This document shows, piece after piece, positions 10,951-22,487 of a DNA stretch of 64,000 nt. Position numbers and translations under genes: made by a program. The number at the start of each line of letters is the position of its first letter. Positions within the stretch are counted from its first letter, which is position 1. The notes beneath the pieces were generated by a model. It was not told the DNA's origin. It saw nothing but the letters and a program-made list of their open reading frames with translations, and did not search any database. The DNA is from Owenia fusiformis (taxonomy: Eukaryota; Annelida; Polychaeta; Sabellida; Oweniidae), in assembly GCA_903813345.2 (NCBI GenBank), contig CAIIXF020000010.1, positions 34,587,425 to 34,651,424 of the forward strand, in the 5' to 3' direction.

Positions 10951-11796
10951 CATACCTGCCAACCTTACTGTATTTTTACGGGAATCTACCGTAAAATTTA
11001 CCTTATTTCTGCTGAAAATAACAGTATTGTTCAAACTACCGTAAAATCTACCGTTATTATTTGGAAATTCTAAAAAATTGAAGTCTTCCCGCATTGCCCT
11101 TGTAATATTCCATTACCAACCCGAAAATAAATAGGGTCTCGGCAGGTCTGTGACAGTGGTTATTGCGTGCTTAGTAAGAAACTAAGTAAGCTGGCGTGTA
11201 ATCAGTCAAGACACTGGGGAGTATCGTGATGCAAAAACACCGTGTTCAACTACCACATGTTCTAATGTAGTTATAAAAACACTGAAGTGTTCAAATTGTC
11301 TGTTTATGAAAGAGTTCCATGAATGCTGTGTTAGAAAAACATACTTTATTATTTATTCATTGAAGTGTGTCAAAATCTACGCAAAATCTGTTTTTTAATC
11401 GACCGCAAAAACTACCACATTTTTTCAAAATGTCCCGCAAAAACTACCGCATTTTTTCAAAATTCTTCTTCTTTCAAAATTGACCGTGAAATTAGTACCG
11501 CATTTTTCAAAATCTTTGGCAAAACTACCGTTTTTCAAAAATCTAACGCAAAAAACGACCATATTTTTCAAAATCTACTGGAAAACTACCGCATTTTACA
11601 AAATCTTCCGCAAAACTACAGTTTTTTAAAAAATCTACCGCAGAACTACCACATTTTTTCAAAATCTACCGTAAAACTACCTCATTTTTGTCGAAAAATA
11701 CAGCAAAAACTACCACATTTTGAAATAAGCTACCACAAAAATACCGCAATTCAAAAAAAACTAGCGCAAATTTTTGGTCTTAGGTTGGCAGGTATG
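10951..11796. mobile_element. TIR element with internal ~33-bp 'ctaccgcaaaa' repeats
   Basis: Left end CATACCTGCCAACCTTA, right end TAGGTTGGCAGGTATG. The inside is dominated by diverged ~30-35-bp tandem units with 'ctaccgcattttttcaaaat' (11395-11750). The 148-codon open frame spanning 11365-11811 is only this repeat read in phase, so I do not call a gene. Confidence 0.75.
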
Positions 11797-12214
11797 AATA
11801 ACGCAATGTGAGTATGTGAAAATTGATACATGTATATCCTGCCACCTCTGCAGAATAATGGACTTGCCCACTTGGTCTCTTGGATCCACTTGTAAAATAT
11901 ATATAACCGTACATGAATGACATTAGTATATTTCAGATTTTTTAGTTTTTTGTGCAATAAGCCTGTGCCGTCTTGTAATTTGAAGAATTTCAGCCATGTT
12001 AATCTTATTGAAAATAACATGGCAGAGAAACATCCAAATATAAGAGGCCACACACTTTATAAGCCAAACTAGAAGCAATCCAAGATATACAAATGTCATT
12101 CATGTACATTATGAATACTTTTCCATATATTATTGCACAATGGTCTCCCAATTTCTTATATTTGCCGTTCTACTGACGAAATGAAGCAGTGAAATGGACT
12201 CTAGAGGATTGGGT

Positions 12215-12600
12215 GACGACTTTTATACCTCAGTCGAATCCTTTTCAACTCGACGAATTTGATTGGTTCACTATCACGTGACTATCAAAAGTCACGTGTT
12301 ACAAAATCTCACTCGAAGTTCACCGAAATAATTAGCGGAAATAGCCGAAGATATTACATCGAATTTGATTGGTTTAATATTTCGTCATTATGTAAATGAG
12401 TCACGTGGTCATTAATCTCATTCGAAGACGCTTTACCAGTCGAATATACTTATTTCTCACCCGAGGACGACCGACAATTCTTCAAGGAATTTGATTCGTT
12501 TAAAAGTAACACCCACGTGGTACAAACATTACCATGTGATATAAACAAATGCACGTGGCATCTAAACAACCCTGATGATGTAAACATTTCCATTTTATAG
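12215..12600. repeat. Three ~115-bp modules carrying CACGTG palindromes
   Basis: CACGTG occurs at 12275, 12293, 12402, 12514 and 12552. The surrounding text repeats (gaatttgattggttcactat, gaatttgattggtttaatat, gaatttgattcgtttaaaag), so the sites are copied with the module. CACGTG is the E-box bound by several bHLH factors, but a regulatory role here is only a possibility. Confidence 0.6.
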
Positions 12601-14640
12601 AGGCTACCACCTCTGAAAAGTACTGTATATCATATTAGGGCATAGGGCATGGACTTCAAATGATGTATCATTGGAAAGGTTATTCCAATCCTGATATTCT
12701 GAACTTACCTTCATCCCATTATTTATCATTTTCTAATACACAGTATACATTAAAGGGGCAACAAGGCCTTTAGAGAGTAAATTCAAAAATGTTTTACTTT
12801 TTCTGAGGTATCAGTGTAACATTTCTTTGACATACCTATGCACCATTTTCTCAAAATGAATGAAAAAACTATCAGTGTCAGCATAAGAAGCATAAATTCA
12901 AAGTTTCTATAAAGGGAGTCCTACTTATAGATTTTTAAGATCCATAATTTTTCAAGAGGAATATCAGCGGAAATAATGTTCATCGAGGGCATTTCTCTGT
13001 AGATAATCTTGAACCAATCAATCTTGTAGATAATAGAAATTTGTTATATATTTTGAAACTGGTTGATGATTGCTGAATCATTGAATCTGCACTAATTGTT
13101 TCACAATTTGCAATTTTTATAATAAAGTTAAATACGGTATGTGTTATTGCAGCCTCCATCATGATTTGCAATCTTCATGTTCTTCTTTATGACAGAGTAT
13201 CTTGTTAAGTATCCAGGTTGACAACAAAAAATCTGATCATCACAATAGACTGTTTAGTATCACGTATATTGATAGAAAAGATCATTTGTCCCTGCATTTC
13301 ATGGGAAGGAGGTTGGTAATTCGAGTCTTCTTGCATTCTCCATCATTTAAAACTTTGTTTCTGATAAAATACCCAATTTGGGAAGTTGCAATTTGGAACC
13401 AAAAGATCATCAATGGAGTGTTATTATGTTATTTATCATTATTGTTCATATATCCAAGCTGAAACTAAATTGACATAACATTAAATGGTACTTGTCAATG
13501 AACTTATTCATTTTTTACCAGAGCATTTTTAGCCAGACAAATGTTGGGATTTTCTTCGTTATTCCCTAGAATTGCCTGTTTCTACCCCTTGCGAACGTGG
13601 AGGCAAATGTTGGGTGGCACCATTGGTTCCTTTGTACTAAATACATTACACCCTAAGGGTAACACAAGGTAGAATCAGTCCAAGAAATCCTTGCACAAAT
13701 GTTCATGTATGTCGCATCATCTTTCCCATGTAGCAACTGTGTGTTCTGCTTGTAGTCTGGTGATGTTGTCCAAATCCATTGATAAGTACGATATCAGCGC
13801 CTATGTGTAAAAATAAAAAAGTATATTTATATGTATTATGTGCACAATATTGGTCAATACTATAACTATAACTGTACTATAACTGTGTAACATTTTCTTA
13901 ATTTATACTCACTGTTCCCAGTATGGTTAACCCTTATCCTGACAGGAGTAGGTCGAATGAGACAAATTTTGGTGTGAAAAAATATATATATATCAACTAA
14001 TGTTATTGTACATATACTCAGGGATAATTTCAAATCAAGTTGTATTCAATTTACTCAGAGATGAGTAAGAAAAAAGATTATCTTATTGTGGAAATGGACC
14101 CTGTAATCATCAATCTCGAAACATATTCAAGTAGTGATTGTGATAGTGATTAAGACTTACTACTTGCGTACTTATAAAAAGCTTTAGTAGTATACCTTTG
14201 AGATGGTCCCTTGTACTACATACCCTTCACACCATATTAAATTCTCATTGGAATTTTTTTCTAGCTTTAAAAATTAGATCAACTGAAGAAAAAATTATTG
14301 AATCACAAATTAATTTGGGATAGAGGCATTCCATTTGCAACATATTGTTGTTTTCTGGATAAAAAATGTGATTTGCAAATTAAAGCAAAAATGCTAATTT
14401 CTAATGCATTGACATAGACTTAAGTTGTGACAGCAAGGGAGAGGGGGTCATTAGCCTAAAAAGATATATATAGTGTGTGACATTCAAAATAATTGACATT
14501 TCTAAAACACAGTTATTCGGTCATAGATTAACGGTTCAAGTAAAGTTAGTAATCCTACATTTAATTTTTAGATACTCCGCTAGATTTAACTATAGGTAGT
14601 GTAAGACTTTTATGGTACCATGTTCTATAGCACGAATCTC
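12601..14640. other. Stretch without a recognised gene
   Basis: AT-rich, unique-looking DNA. A short minus-strand reading at about 13725-13802 (ALISYLSMDLDNITRLQ...) lies between plausible splice-like signals, but it is too short to name. No other structure was recognised. Confidence 0.4.
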
Positions 14641-14649
14641 TGTTTCCAT

Positions 14650-14807
14650 CATAGTCTGTCATGTAGAACTTTGGCTTCTAGTGCTCCAAAGGCGGAATTT
14701 GTTAAGTGCCTCTTCAATTACAGGGTTTTTGCCCTGTTTGAAGTCAATGCTTCGGCCTTTTTGATCAAAATATTCTTATGGCGCTTCTTCAAGCCTTCAA
14801 CCCAATC
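14650..14807 (-). pseudogene. CENP-B/pogo-type transposase fragment
   Basis: After a ttctcttcag acceptor-like site (14808-14817), the minus strand reads DWVEGLKKRHKNILIKKAEA, then LTSNRAK, which resembles the second helix-turn-helix of CENP-B/pogo/Tc5 proteins (W-x2-x-F/L-x-x-RH ... R-A-K). It then hits a stop, and the similarity seems to continue one frame over (NPVIEEALNKF). It is probably a decayed DNA-transposon or domesticated-gene scrap. I am moderately unsure. Confidence 0.4.
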
Positions 14808-14864
14808 CTGAAGAGAATATCAGATCATGCAATTTAATAATAAATATCTATAAAATTAATAGGA

Positions 14865-14887
14865 GCCCCCCCCCCCCCCCCCCCCGT
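14865..14887. repeat. Poly-C tract
   Basis: About 21 consecutive C, followed by gttgg. A place where assembly and sequencing may be unreliable. Confidence 0.9.
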
Positions 14888-15044
14888 TGGAGCCTCCTAA
14901 TAATTTTAAGGAAATATAAGCCACATGTGAAATAACATTGAAGTTCAGTTGATTCAAAAATATTTTAGCAAATGGTGATTTGATACAATAACTTTATTTC
15001 AGTTCAACAAAAATTAACAGTTTTGTTTTATTACTAATTGTGTA

Positions 15045-15116
15045 GTTCCTTGTTGGATTCGAACCAACACCTTCTCACCTTTAGGCAAAACGTGCTATCC
15101 ATTACACTAAAAGAAC
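15045..15116 (-). tRNA. tRNA-like sequence with aberrant anticodon arm
   Basis: On the minus strand the 72 bases give a seven-pair acceptor stem (GTTCTTT/AAGGAAC), an A-box-like TAGTGTAATGG, a D-arm GTGT...GCAC, and a perfect T-arm GTTGG-TTCGAAT-CCAAC with B box. The anticodon region TTTTGCC-TAAA-GGTGAGA folds into a seven-pair stem with a four-base loop; no seven-base loop with a proper stem can be drawn, so no anticodon is assigned. It is flanked by inverted repeats (cagttttgttttat near 15019, ataacaaaactg near 15135). It may be a tRNA pseudogene or a tRNA-derived mobile element. Confidence 0.45.
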
Positions 15117-15710
15117 GTAGTACAAACAAATGTAAATAACAAAACTGTAAATATTAAACATGTCTTGCACCATGCTCGAGTTTCTCATTCAATTTCAAAC
15201 CAACTTTCCATTGGGTAAATAGTATCATGGAGCAACCAGAGACTTATTGCAAGATTAAATCTGTAGTGGAAATGTAATTTGAAATTCAAAAAGTCTATTG
15301 AAGATAAATTTGAAATCAACTGAACTCAATTAAGGGAGCATTTCAAAATATCAATATTGGAAACCTATCTGTATTTGAACAGTGGAGGGGAGTGGGACAG
15401 TGGGTCATTAACTTAAAATAGTGACTTTCGCATCAACATTTCCCATAGCATTGAGGGGGTCACAAATTTACTGTTCAAATACATCTGGTAATCTTGCATT
15501 GAAATTAATTTTGAGATGCTCGATAAACCACAATGTTATATATTATTACCTTTCCGGGAATATCATTTTTAAAAGGAGTCTTAAAGTTTATGCTTCCATT
15601 TGCTTTCTGTTAAATGTTGTTGTTGTTAAAATGAATATACAAATAGAAATTAGAATGCATACAATACCTAAAACTTACCTTCAGTTTAAATGGTCAGACA
15701 GTGTTATCCT

Positions 15711-16957
15711 GGGGATCATAAACAGAACTTTCGCAAAGTTACTAATTCGCAAGTCAATTGTTAATTTTACGAATTTGGTAAATGTGCATTAACAGAACTT
15801 TCGTATGTTGCTTTCTATAACGTATTTCCCGTATCACATAAAATTTCATATGATACGAGCACACGTACCACACATTGTCTATGGTAACGAAACTAGATAA
15901 TGGCAACTCCGCGGAGTAGCAAATCCCAACGAACAAAATATCAATTACCGAATTCCAATCAATTATATTCATTACTTTGGTTAAAATTGAAAAATTTAGA
16001 TTTTAGAATTGCGAATTCCTGCAAAGCAGCCATTTTGAATTTTCTGAGGTACAAATCTGAAAAATAATAGCATAATTGTGGTCTACTCCAAAATTCCTTC
16101 AATTTGAGTATAATATAGCCATACTCTGAAGGGATCGAAAAATGATTGCGAAATTGTACATTAGACGGCCATTTTGAATTTTACGAGGCTCGAATCAGAA
16201 AAAAATACAATATTTGCAATCTACTCTTAATTGCCTTTCATTTGAGTATAATAAAGCTATACTTCAGAAAGATCTAAAAATTAGCGAAAATTTCTGTTTT
16301 CCTGACCCCCATACACGGCCCCTGGGGGTCAGGATGAAAAACACGGAATATATGTGAAATAGATAGATGTTGCGAATATACTACCAAAATTTCAAACAAT
16401 AATATTAATTACTTTGGTTTAGAATGAAAAATTTATGATTTTTGCGAAAAAGTCCCGTCATGTTTAAAGCGGCGGCCATCTTGAAAAAATTTTTTTTTGC
16501 TTAAAACTTTTCATCAATATACATCTTTCCACTAAATATGAAGAAAATCCGTCCACTAGTATTTGAGTTATCTTCCGGACGGACGGACGGACGGACTGAC
16601 GGACGGACTGACAGACTGACGGACTGACAGACGGAGGGCTTCACTATATCCCTACCGAACTTCGTTCGTTGGGATAATGATGTCATACAACTCCATTCTA
16701 TTCTTTCCTAATTCAAAATGACGTCATGCGCTTTCGTGGTGATACAATTTTTACTTTCGTGGAATGTTTCCCGTATCACATGCTGAAACGTGTAATAACT
16801 GATAATAGCATATTTTTATTTGTGCTAAATAATGATATAAGATGACGTCACAATTTAAAATTCGTTTACGAACATTCGTAACTTTTTAAATATTTACGAA
16901 TTTCATGAAGTTACGAATTACAAATTCGTTACTTTGCGAAAGTTCTGTTAATGACCC
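15711..16957. mobile_element. 1.25-kb TIR element with GGAC/TGAC microsatellite
   Basis: Left end GGGGATCATAAACAGAACTT tcgcaaagtta; right end its inverse, reading ...ctttgcgaaagttctgttaatgacccc. The interior has two to three ~130-bp direct repeats (blocks with 'ggccattttgaattt' near 16025, 16165 and a diverged one near 16460) and a (GGAC/TGAC)n tract at 16575-16637 followed by tatatccctaccgaacttcg. No coding content. Confidence 0.7.
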
Positions 16958-17384
16958 CCTGGGGACACCATGCACCAGCCTTATGTATGGAACACTCCTG
17001 TTTTACCTTGTCAATGGCAGCTTGCAGCTGTTCTTGTGAATACTACCTTCTCACATTCTTACTAACATATATGCACCCCATGGTCCTAAATGAATAAACT
17101 AATTCATAAATTATTGAAATGGGGGGGATTAACAGCAAGTACTAGTGGCACAATGTGTTTTACCTGAAAAAGTATCGTTTGTATTTTCACCGAATTGTCA
17201 TTTTATAAAAAGATTTTGAAAAATATGAACATAATCCGTGATTTACGTGAAATTTATCATACAGTATACGCTTTAATAATTGATGCGTGATTTCTATTTT
17301 TCAAGCAAATGCGTGACGATCACGCCTAATGGGTGAGGGCAGGATATTTGTCAGAAATCCCGTACTGGTAGTCTATTGCACAGT

Positions 17385-17785
17385 GACCAACACCTTTTCT
17401 AGACGGTGAACACCACCTCTAATACGTTGGATTGTAGTATGGACTTGCATTAGGGGCCAACACACGATCCTCAGAGACCCAGAGGGTGCACGAATGCACC
17501 TATTTCAAGCCTACGATTCTTCAAATATTTTCCACATGTTTCCAGGCTTACAAATATTATGCATAAGACAGGCTTAGCCCTAATGTGTATCTGACCCCCC
17601 CCCCCCCCCTTGTATGTATCCAACAGAATATAAGATTTATTCAGACGAGGACACAGTTTTACCCTCCCCCGCTAGACGGTCAACACCGCCTCTTATGCGT
17701 TGGATTGTCGTATGGACTTGCATTGGGGCCAACACGATCCTCAGAGACCCAGAGGGTGCACCTACCCCCCCCCGTCCATTAGTGT
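17385..17785. repeat. Direct duplication of a ~110-bp block
   Basis: The block 'cctctaatacgttggattgt ... ggacttgcatt ... gatcctcagagacccagagg gtgca' occurs at about 17395-17500 and again at 17670-17775, 280 bp apart. Poly-C tracts (17597-17609, 17766-17773) lie beside and inside it. Confidence 0.8.
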
Positions 17786-18975
17786 TATAGAAAATATTGT
17801 ACACATTAGAGTTAAAACAACAAACCAATTGATAAGCGAACCAAACAGAGTGATTTGGGCATGAGATTGTCTTGAAAACGTAAGCTTTCACTAAAATAAA
17901 GCCAAATATGAAAAATATTTGTCTTACCTTCAAATATGGCGATGGAAGTTAAAGAGAGGCTCGTTATTCTTCGTGAAGAAGAATCGGTACTCCTCGGAAA
18001 AAAAATTCTCGGCCTTCTTCGGTAAAAGATTTGAAACGGGTAAAGTAGAGCTCCCCCCTAGAGGATTGGGCAGAAAAATGAGAAAAAAATAGAAAAATGT
18101 GTTCTGGGTTATTTACTCACATCCCCTGAATCGAAGTCCAGTAGTCTTGGTATCATTTTGTTCCCTGTTCCCACTGCTTTCGCCAGACATCATTACACTC
18201 CTATTTGCATCAGGCTATAACTAAGAATTCTTACATTTTATAACGAATCCGAAATATTTTCTGCAAATCTGTTATGATCACGTGACCAGAGTGATTAAAA
18301 GATGGCAGCACTTTACAAAGAAAAATTAAATTATAGGCCAAGCAAAATGACAGGCCGTTTAACGTCTATTTAATTTTCATTTTATTCACGAAACTGGACT
18401 AAAAATTTAGATTTGAAAGAGTTCTATTGTAAAATTCATAATATGAACTCTTTGAATTTGTGATGCTGTAGGGCCTGATAAGGGTCGAATGGAATTAACT
18501 TAGCCGGCTAAATGCTCAAGGAACCATGTCACGAGTCGTAGTAATATCAACTCGGGGGCTGATCTACTTTTTTCGGGGGACAAATCGTCACGTGTATAAG
18601 TAAGATCATAAAATTGTCACCCACATCTAGGAATTTCAGGAAAAATTACCGTCGACACATCAAAGGGTTTCATTCAAAAAGCGGGAGACCCATGATATGC
18701 CCCCTCCCCCGCGCGGCCCCACTCCATGACGAATAAAATCATTGACTTTGAATAGGCGTGTTACAATGTAGTTTGTCCCACCTCTTCAGGCTCGTAGCCA
18801 GATGGGGAGCTCTTTCTTTCAAAATCATGGCAGTTTTTCAGCATTCAGAGGATTTTTCGCATGATTTTTAGCCAAAATTGTGATAAAGCTCCCCTCTGGA
18901 AAAAAGCTCCCCCTCATGGTAAAAGCTGGCTACGGGCAAGCTCTTTGTTTTTTTCTGAGTGAAATAAAATATCTG
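17786..18975. other. Stretch without a recognised gene
   Basis: Several short palindromic and purine-rich words (e.g. 'gaagaagaatcgg' near 17976) but no coding exon or clear repeat boundary. 'aaaagctccccctcatgg' style words recur at 18045, 18890 and 18905. Confidence 0.4.
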
Positions 18976-18979
18976 GGTA

Positions 18980-19717
18980 AAATAACGGCTTTCAAATTTA
19001 TTAGACATGAAAAGTCGCATGACAATATTTAAGGCCTTTGTCTTGTCACACTTTAATTATTGCCCGATAGTATGGCACCACTGCGGCAAGACAAATGCTC
19101 TTAAACTGGAAAAGCTCCAAGAAAGATGTCTCCGATTTGTTTACAAGGACTATGAGTCTGATTATGATACTCTTTTAGACAAATCAGGCCTGCCCACCTT
19201 AACTCTGGGTAGACAAAGGCAGATAGCAATAGAAACTTTTAAAATCATAAATAATCAGTCTCCTAGTTACCTTAACGACATGCTTCAGGAGCGTACATCT
19301 AGTTACAATTTACGTCACAAAAATACTCTAAATGTTCCATCTTTCAATACTGTAACACATGGCAGACACTCTTTTAGAGTTGATGCATGCTTTATATGGA
19401 ACAATCTACCCAATGATCTCAGAAGTTGTGTATCTCTTACAGAGTTCAAAAAACTAATTAAATCATGGAACGGTGAAAACTGCAAATGTGCAATATGTAA
19501 ATGTAAAATGTAAACCTTTCAGATTCTCTGTGCCACTATGTAAATGTATTTTAGTATGACATATGATTTTTTTTAGTATTTATCTTGTTAACACTGTTAC
19601 ATGTTTTAAAATTATATTTTAAAGATTTCTATGTCTATATGTCAGCGCTTGCGCTAATGTTTATTGTACAAAAATTATCCGACTTGAAATAAATATTGAT
19701 ATGATATGATATGATAT
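18980..19717 (+). mobile_element. 5'-truncated CR1/Jockey-like LINE, 3' end
   Basis: The open frame 19007-19513 (in frame from about 18985) gives MKSRMTIFKAFVLSHFNYCP, then IVWHHCGKTNALKLEKLQER ... NLRHKNTLNVP ... FIWNNLPNDLR ... CAICK. This is the extreme C-terminus of non-LTR retrotransposon reverse transcriptases of the Jockey/CR1 type, where 'FNYCP-VW-C' and 'WN-LP-LR' are standard. The polymerase domain itself is missing, as expected from 5' truncation. The copy ends in a (ATGAT)n-type tail (19697-19718) after AATAAATATTG, typical of elements that end in short tandem repeats rather than poly(A). Confidence 0.85.
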
Positions 19718-20293
19718 ATGGGTGTAGCACTCCAAAAATCGGAACTGCGATAAAATATGATGAATATGAGAATTTTAGCGTTTCCACTAAGAAAATAAAT
19801 AATTTTGCGCTACCTAGGTCTAGGTGCCTTCTCTAATTTACTATCCTCACCAATCGTAACTTTAAGAGTTTTTGTAAAAATGGAAAAAGAAACTAGGTGT
19901 ACACATGGTCTTTCAATTCTAGTTGAAAGCCCATGGTGTACAGTATTTTTAATAAGTGTTAAAAACATCAAAAATGATTCAGATTTACAAATGTTAGATT
20001 TATTCCTAATATGAGTTTACCTTTAGAAATAAATCAAAAATTGTAATCTCAATCATTTTTGATGTAGCTACATGTAGTGTTCAGTAGAATATTTTTTCAT
20101 TGTTTGAAACAAAAATCTGTTGGCATAGGAAATAGAATACACAAATTGAATCAATGAAAATGTGACGAAATCAATGACGTCACAATATGCTAGTTGCTGC
20201 ATGGACTGATTTGTTGATATTCATTTTTGTTTACATCTCATCGAATCAACATTGAAATTATAACACAGAGAAACAGCGAAGTAAACAGAGAAA

Positions 20294-20309
20294 ATGGCAA
20301 CGAAATATG
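20294..20309 (+). CDS. Exon 1 of the 140-aa gene
   Basis: Sixteen coding bases (ATGGCAACGAAATATG) followed by gtaagaaa. Phase 1. Confidence 0.55.
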
Positions 20310-21430
20310 GTAAGAAAATTGTTGATTTTTTGTGAAAAACAATTGCGGACTTGGCAATAGCATATAGCATTTTAAAATGAAGGTTTATATTAGATATATG
20401 TCTTGCGAGATTAAGAAGAAATTGTGAAAAATAAATTAGCCATAGAGACTATTTGAATGACGTCATCTTCAGAAGAAAAAAACATAATGACGTCATAAAA
20501 ACAATGTTGCCACTTGGATACAAAATTGTTTTATCATCCTGCAGCAGACCCTAGAAACCATTTCTGAATTTGAAAATATCTTTGATTTGTAGAAAGTCCA
20601 GTTAACCATGAAGGCAACGTTATTGGAGAAATTAACCCAATAATACGACCACCACCCCCACAACCGAGTGACGTGTTCATCCCCTCTCCTGCGGTAGAGT
20701 CGTCAGAAGCTTGCCTCAGACACTGTGTAAGAGCTTTATTCAAATACAAGTAGCCCTGAAAGAACTTTATTTTACAAATGTGTTGGACAAATCGGTTAAA
20801 ATTACTCTTGTTGCTGTGTTGTCAAATCAGATAGAAAATGTTGTGTATTGTGTTTTGCACTGATTTGCATATTTTTTATTTATAGATAACAATTCATTTT
20901 TTCTAGTTGACAACTATAGATAACGATCTAAGAGTGTTGATGGAAGAAAGAAATAGGATCGTTATGGAGTTTGAAGCCCGTAAGTATTTGAACATCCTAC
21001 TCCGCATATGCCTCTTAATTATATGTATATTAAAATTGTCTTCCCATGGAGGAAAGTATGAAACCGAACGAGCTAGTCCAATACTTCTAACTAATTCATA
21101 GAATATACGGACCAACAATATTAAAATGTTAATTTCAGAAAATATAAGTATTATGCTTTGTTTCCATGACAATACATTTAAACCTGATTTGATTCACATG
21201 ATTTCTGAAATACCACTGTTTTGTTTCCAGGTGGGCTGAACAAACCAGAATGTCCGATCATTATAAAGTACGTCGTGCAAGAAGTAAATCTAGAGAACTC
21301 TGTATCAAAGAAGATACCGCTAAGACAAAGAGCGAACGATTTTTTCAAGGAAGTTCTCAAGAAGCTTGGCCTAAAAAATAAACAATTAAAACACATGCAC
21401 ACTGTAAACAATGCCATTTCCACTGTTTAG
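20294..21430 (+). CDS. Four-exon gene, 140-aa protein of unknown function
   Basis: Exons 20294-20309, 20593-20726, 20907-20979 and 21231-21430 join in one frame: the borders G|gtaag, ttgtag|AA, TGT|gtaaga, ttctag|TTG, C|gtaagt and tttccag|GT all keep phase. The start ATG has a good context (aaaATGG). The product starts MATKYESPVNHEGN, has a proline run (IIRPPPPQPSDVF) near residues 25-38, a probable helix LTTIDNDLRVLMEERNRIVM around 51-75, then a basic, mixed region (IIIKYVVQEV...RQRANDFFKEVLKKLGLKNK) and ends NNAISTV. There is no signal peptide and no membrane helix. AATAAA follows at 21520-21525. I do not recognise the family. The intact frame across four exons argues for a real gene. Confidence 0.65.
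20593..20726 (+). CDS. Exon 2 of the 140-aa gene
   Basis: It follows tttgatttgtag and ends CACTGT|GTAAGA. It encodes the proline-rich segment and ends on a whole codon (CLRHC). Confidence 0.6.
20907..20979 (+). CDS. Exon 3 of the 140-aa gene
   Basis: It follows ttttttctag and ends GCCC|GTAAGT. It encodes LTTIDNDLRVLMEERNRIVM and EFEA, a likely amphipathic helix. Confidence 0.65.
21231..21430 (+). CDS. Exon 4 of the 140-aa gene
   Basis: It follows ttttgtttccag. It encodes GLNKPECPIIIKYVVQEVNL ... FFKEVLKKLGLKNK ... and ends with TAG at 21428-21430. Confidence 0.65.
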
Positions 21431-22074
21431 TTCAAGATTGGAAACAATGTGCGTACTCAAATGAATCGATCTCATCGCCTTAAACCTGATGAAAATAATT
21501 GTGTAATTTCAAATATTCAAATAAAATATAAAATACAAGTCTTTGGAAACGATTTGATTTCTTCTGTTGAATTACGTATTTGCCATTTCAGCAACCCGTT
21601 TGGCATAGGTAGTATCGAAACATGGTAACAAGTGGCAAGCATCAAGTAATCGACTTTATAAATAGCAAAATACCTTATTCCCATTTACCTTTCAAATGGT
21701 ATATCGAAACATTGGACCAAATAGCGGCTATCATGTTTTTTCTGAATTTACATGACACGAGCTTGTACCCGAGTCTCTAGCCAAATTACTGGCGGACGAA
21801 GAAGGTAATTTAAATACGAGCCTTTTGAATCCCACATATGTCTGTAAGTGACTTTAGTTCCGTTTGTCCAGGAATTTACACCATTGGTCCGGACTCCTCT
21901 ATTTGCCTCGTTTTAAAGAAATCTGTTTTTTCACCATGCAAGCCCATCGCGAAAGCCGGCGCAAAAGGTGCAAATTTCAACTATGCAATTAAAACGTCTA
22001 CGACCACACCTCATAATAGATCTTCTTAAAATGTTATAAATAGTGTTTTATATCATTTCTATTCAATATAATTA

Positions 22075-22365
22075 ATATTCACACATAGCTAGGCAAGGTG
22101 TGTCCGATTCCAGCCAATCCGAACAGAATATTCACATAATGAACAGTGTTTGACATACCAATAACACATGCAAGGTCATCACTAGTTAAACAGTTGCAAT
22201 GTGTGAAAAGAATTTTAGCCCAAGACTCAATGCATTGTAGCTGCTTCACACTCAGGCGTTATTTCCTAAACTTTGCGTTCCCGCTGCTCGGTCATGCAAA
22301 GGTTTGGAAAAACACCTTCATGGTATGATTCAGCAAACAATGCATTGAGTCTTGGGCTTTAAAAA
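22075..22365. repeat. Dispersed repeat with internal inverted repeat
   Basis: It starts 'cacacatagctaggcaaggt' and contains 'gcccaagactcaatgcattg' (22219-22238) with its inverse at 22339-22358. A second, inverted relative with both blocks is at 63089-63290. Likely a nonautonomous mobile element. 21431-22074 between the gene and this repeat holds nothing that I recognise. Confidence 0.7.
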
Positions 22366-22487
22366 TGGTTTATATTAACAAGGCATTAACGTGCAAAATG
22401 TCACCACCTCGTCCTGCAATTTTTGAGACGCCGACCGCCGAACACCGTCCATAAAATGTTGGAGACAACATAACAATCTGTCACCAC

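Larger units (their letters stand above)
8930..12204. mobile_element. Outer 3.3-kb TIR element hosting other transposons
   Basis: The left arm (8930-9130) begins CTAGAGTCCATTTCACTGCT; the right arm ends with the inverted copy (to 12204). The match extends ~200 bp: 'gggagaccattgtgcaataa' and 'agtggatccaagagaccaag' recur inverted on the right. The right arm is interrupted at about 11917-12105 by a small foldback (gtacatgaatgac...gtcattcatgtac). No transposase is visible. Nested elements at 9162-10673 and 10951-11796 are listed separately. Confidence 0.8.

Noticed and set aside
11365-11811. 148-codon open frame (plus)
   Set aside because: It is the in-phase reading of ~33-bp 'ctaccgcattttttcaaaat' tandem units inside a TIR element; the start is not convincing and the composition repeats.
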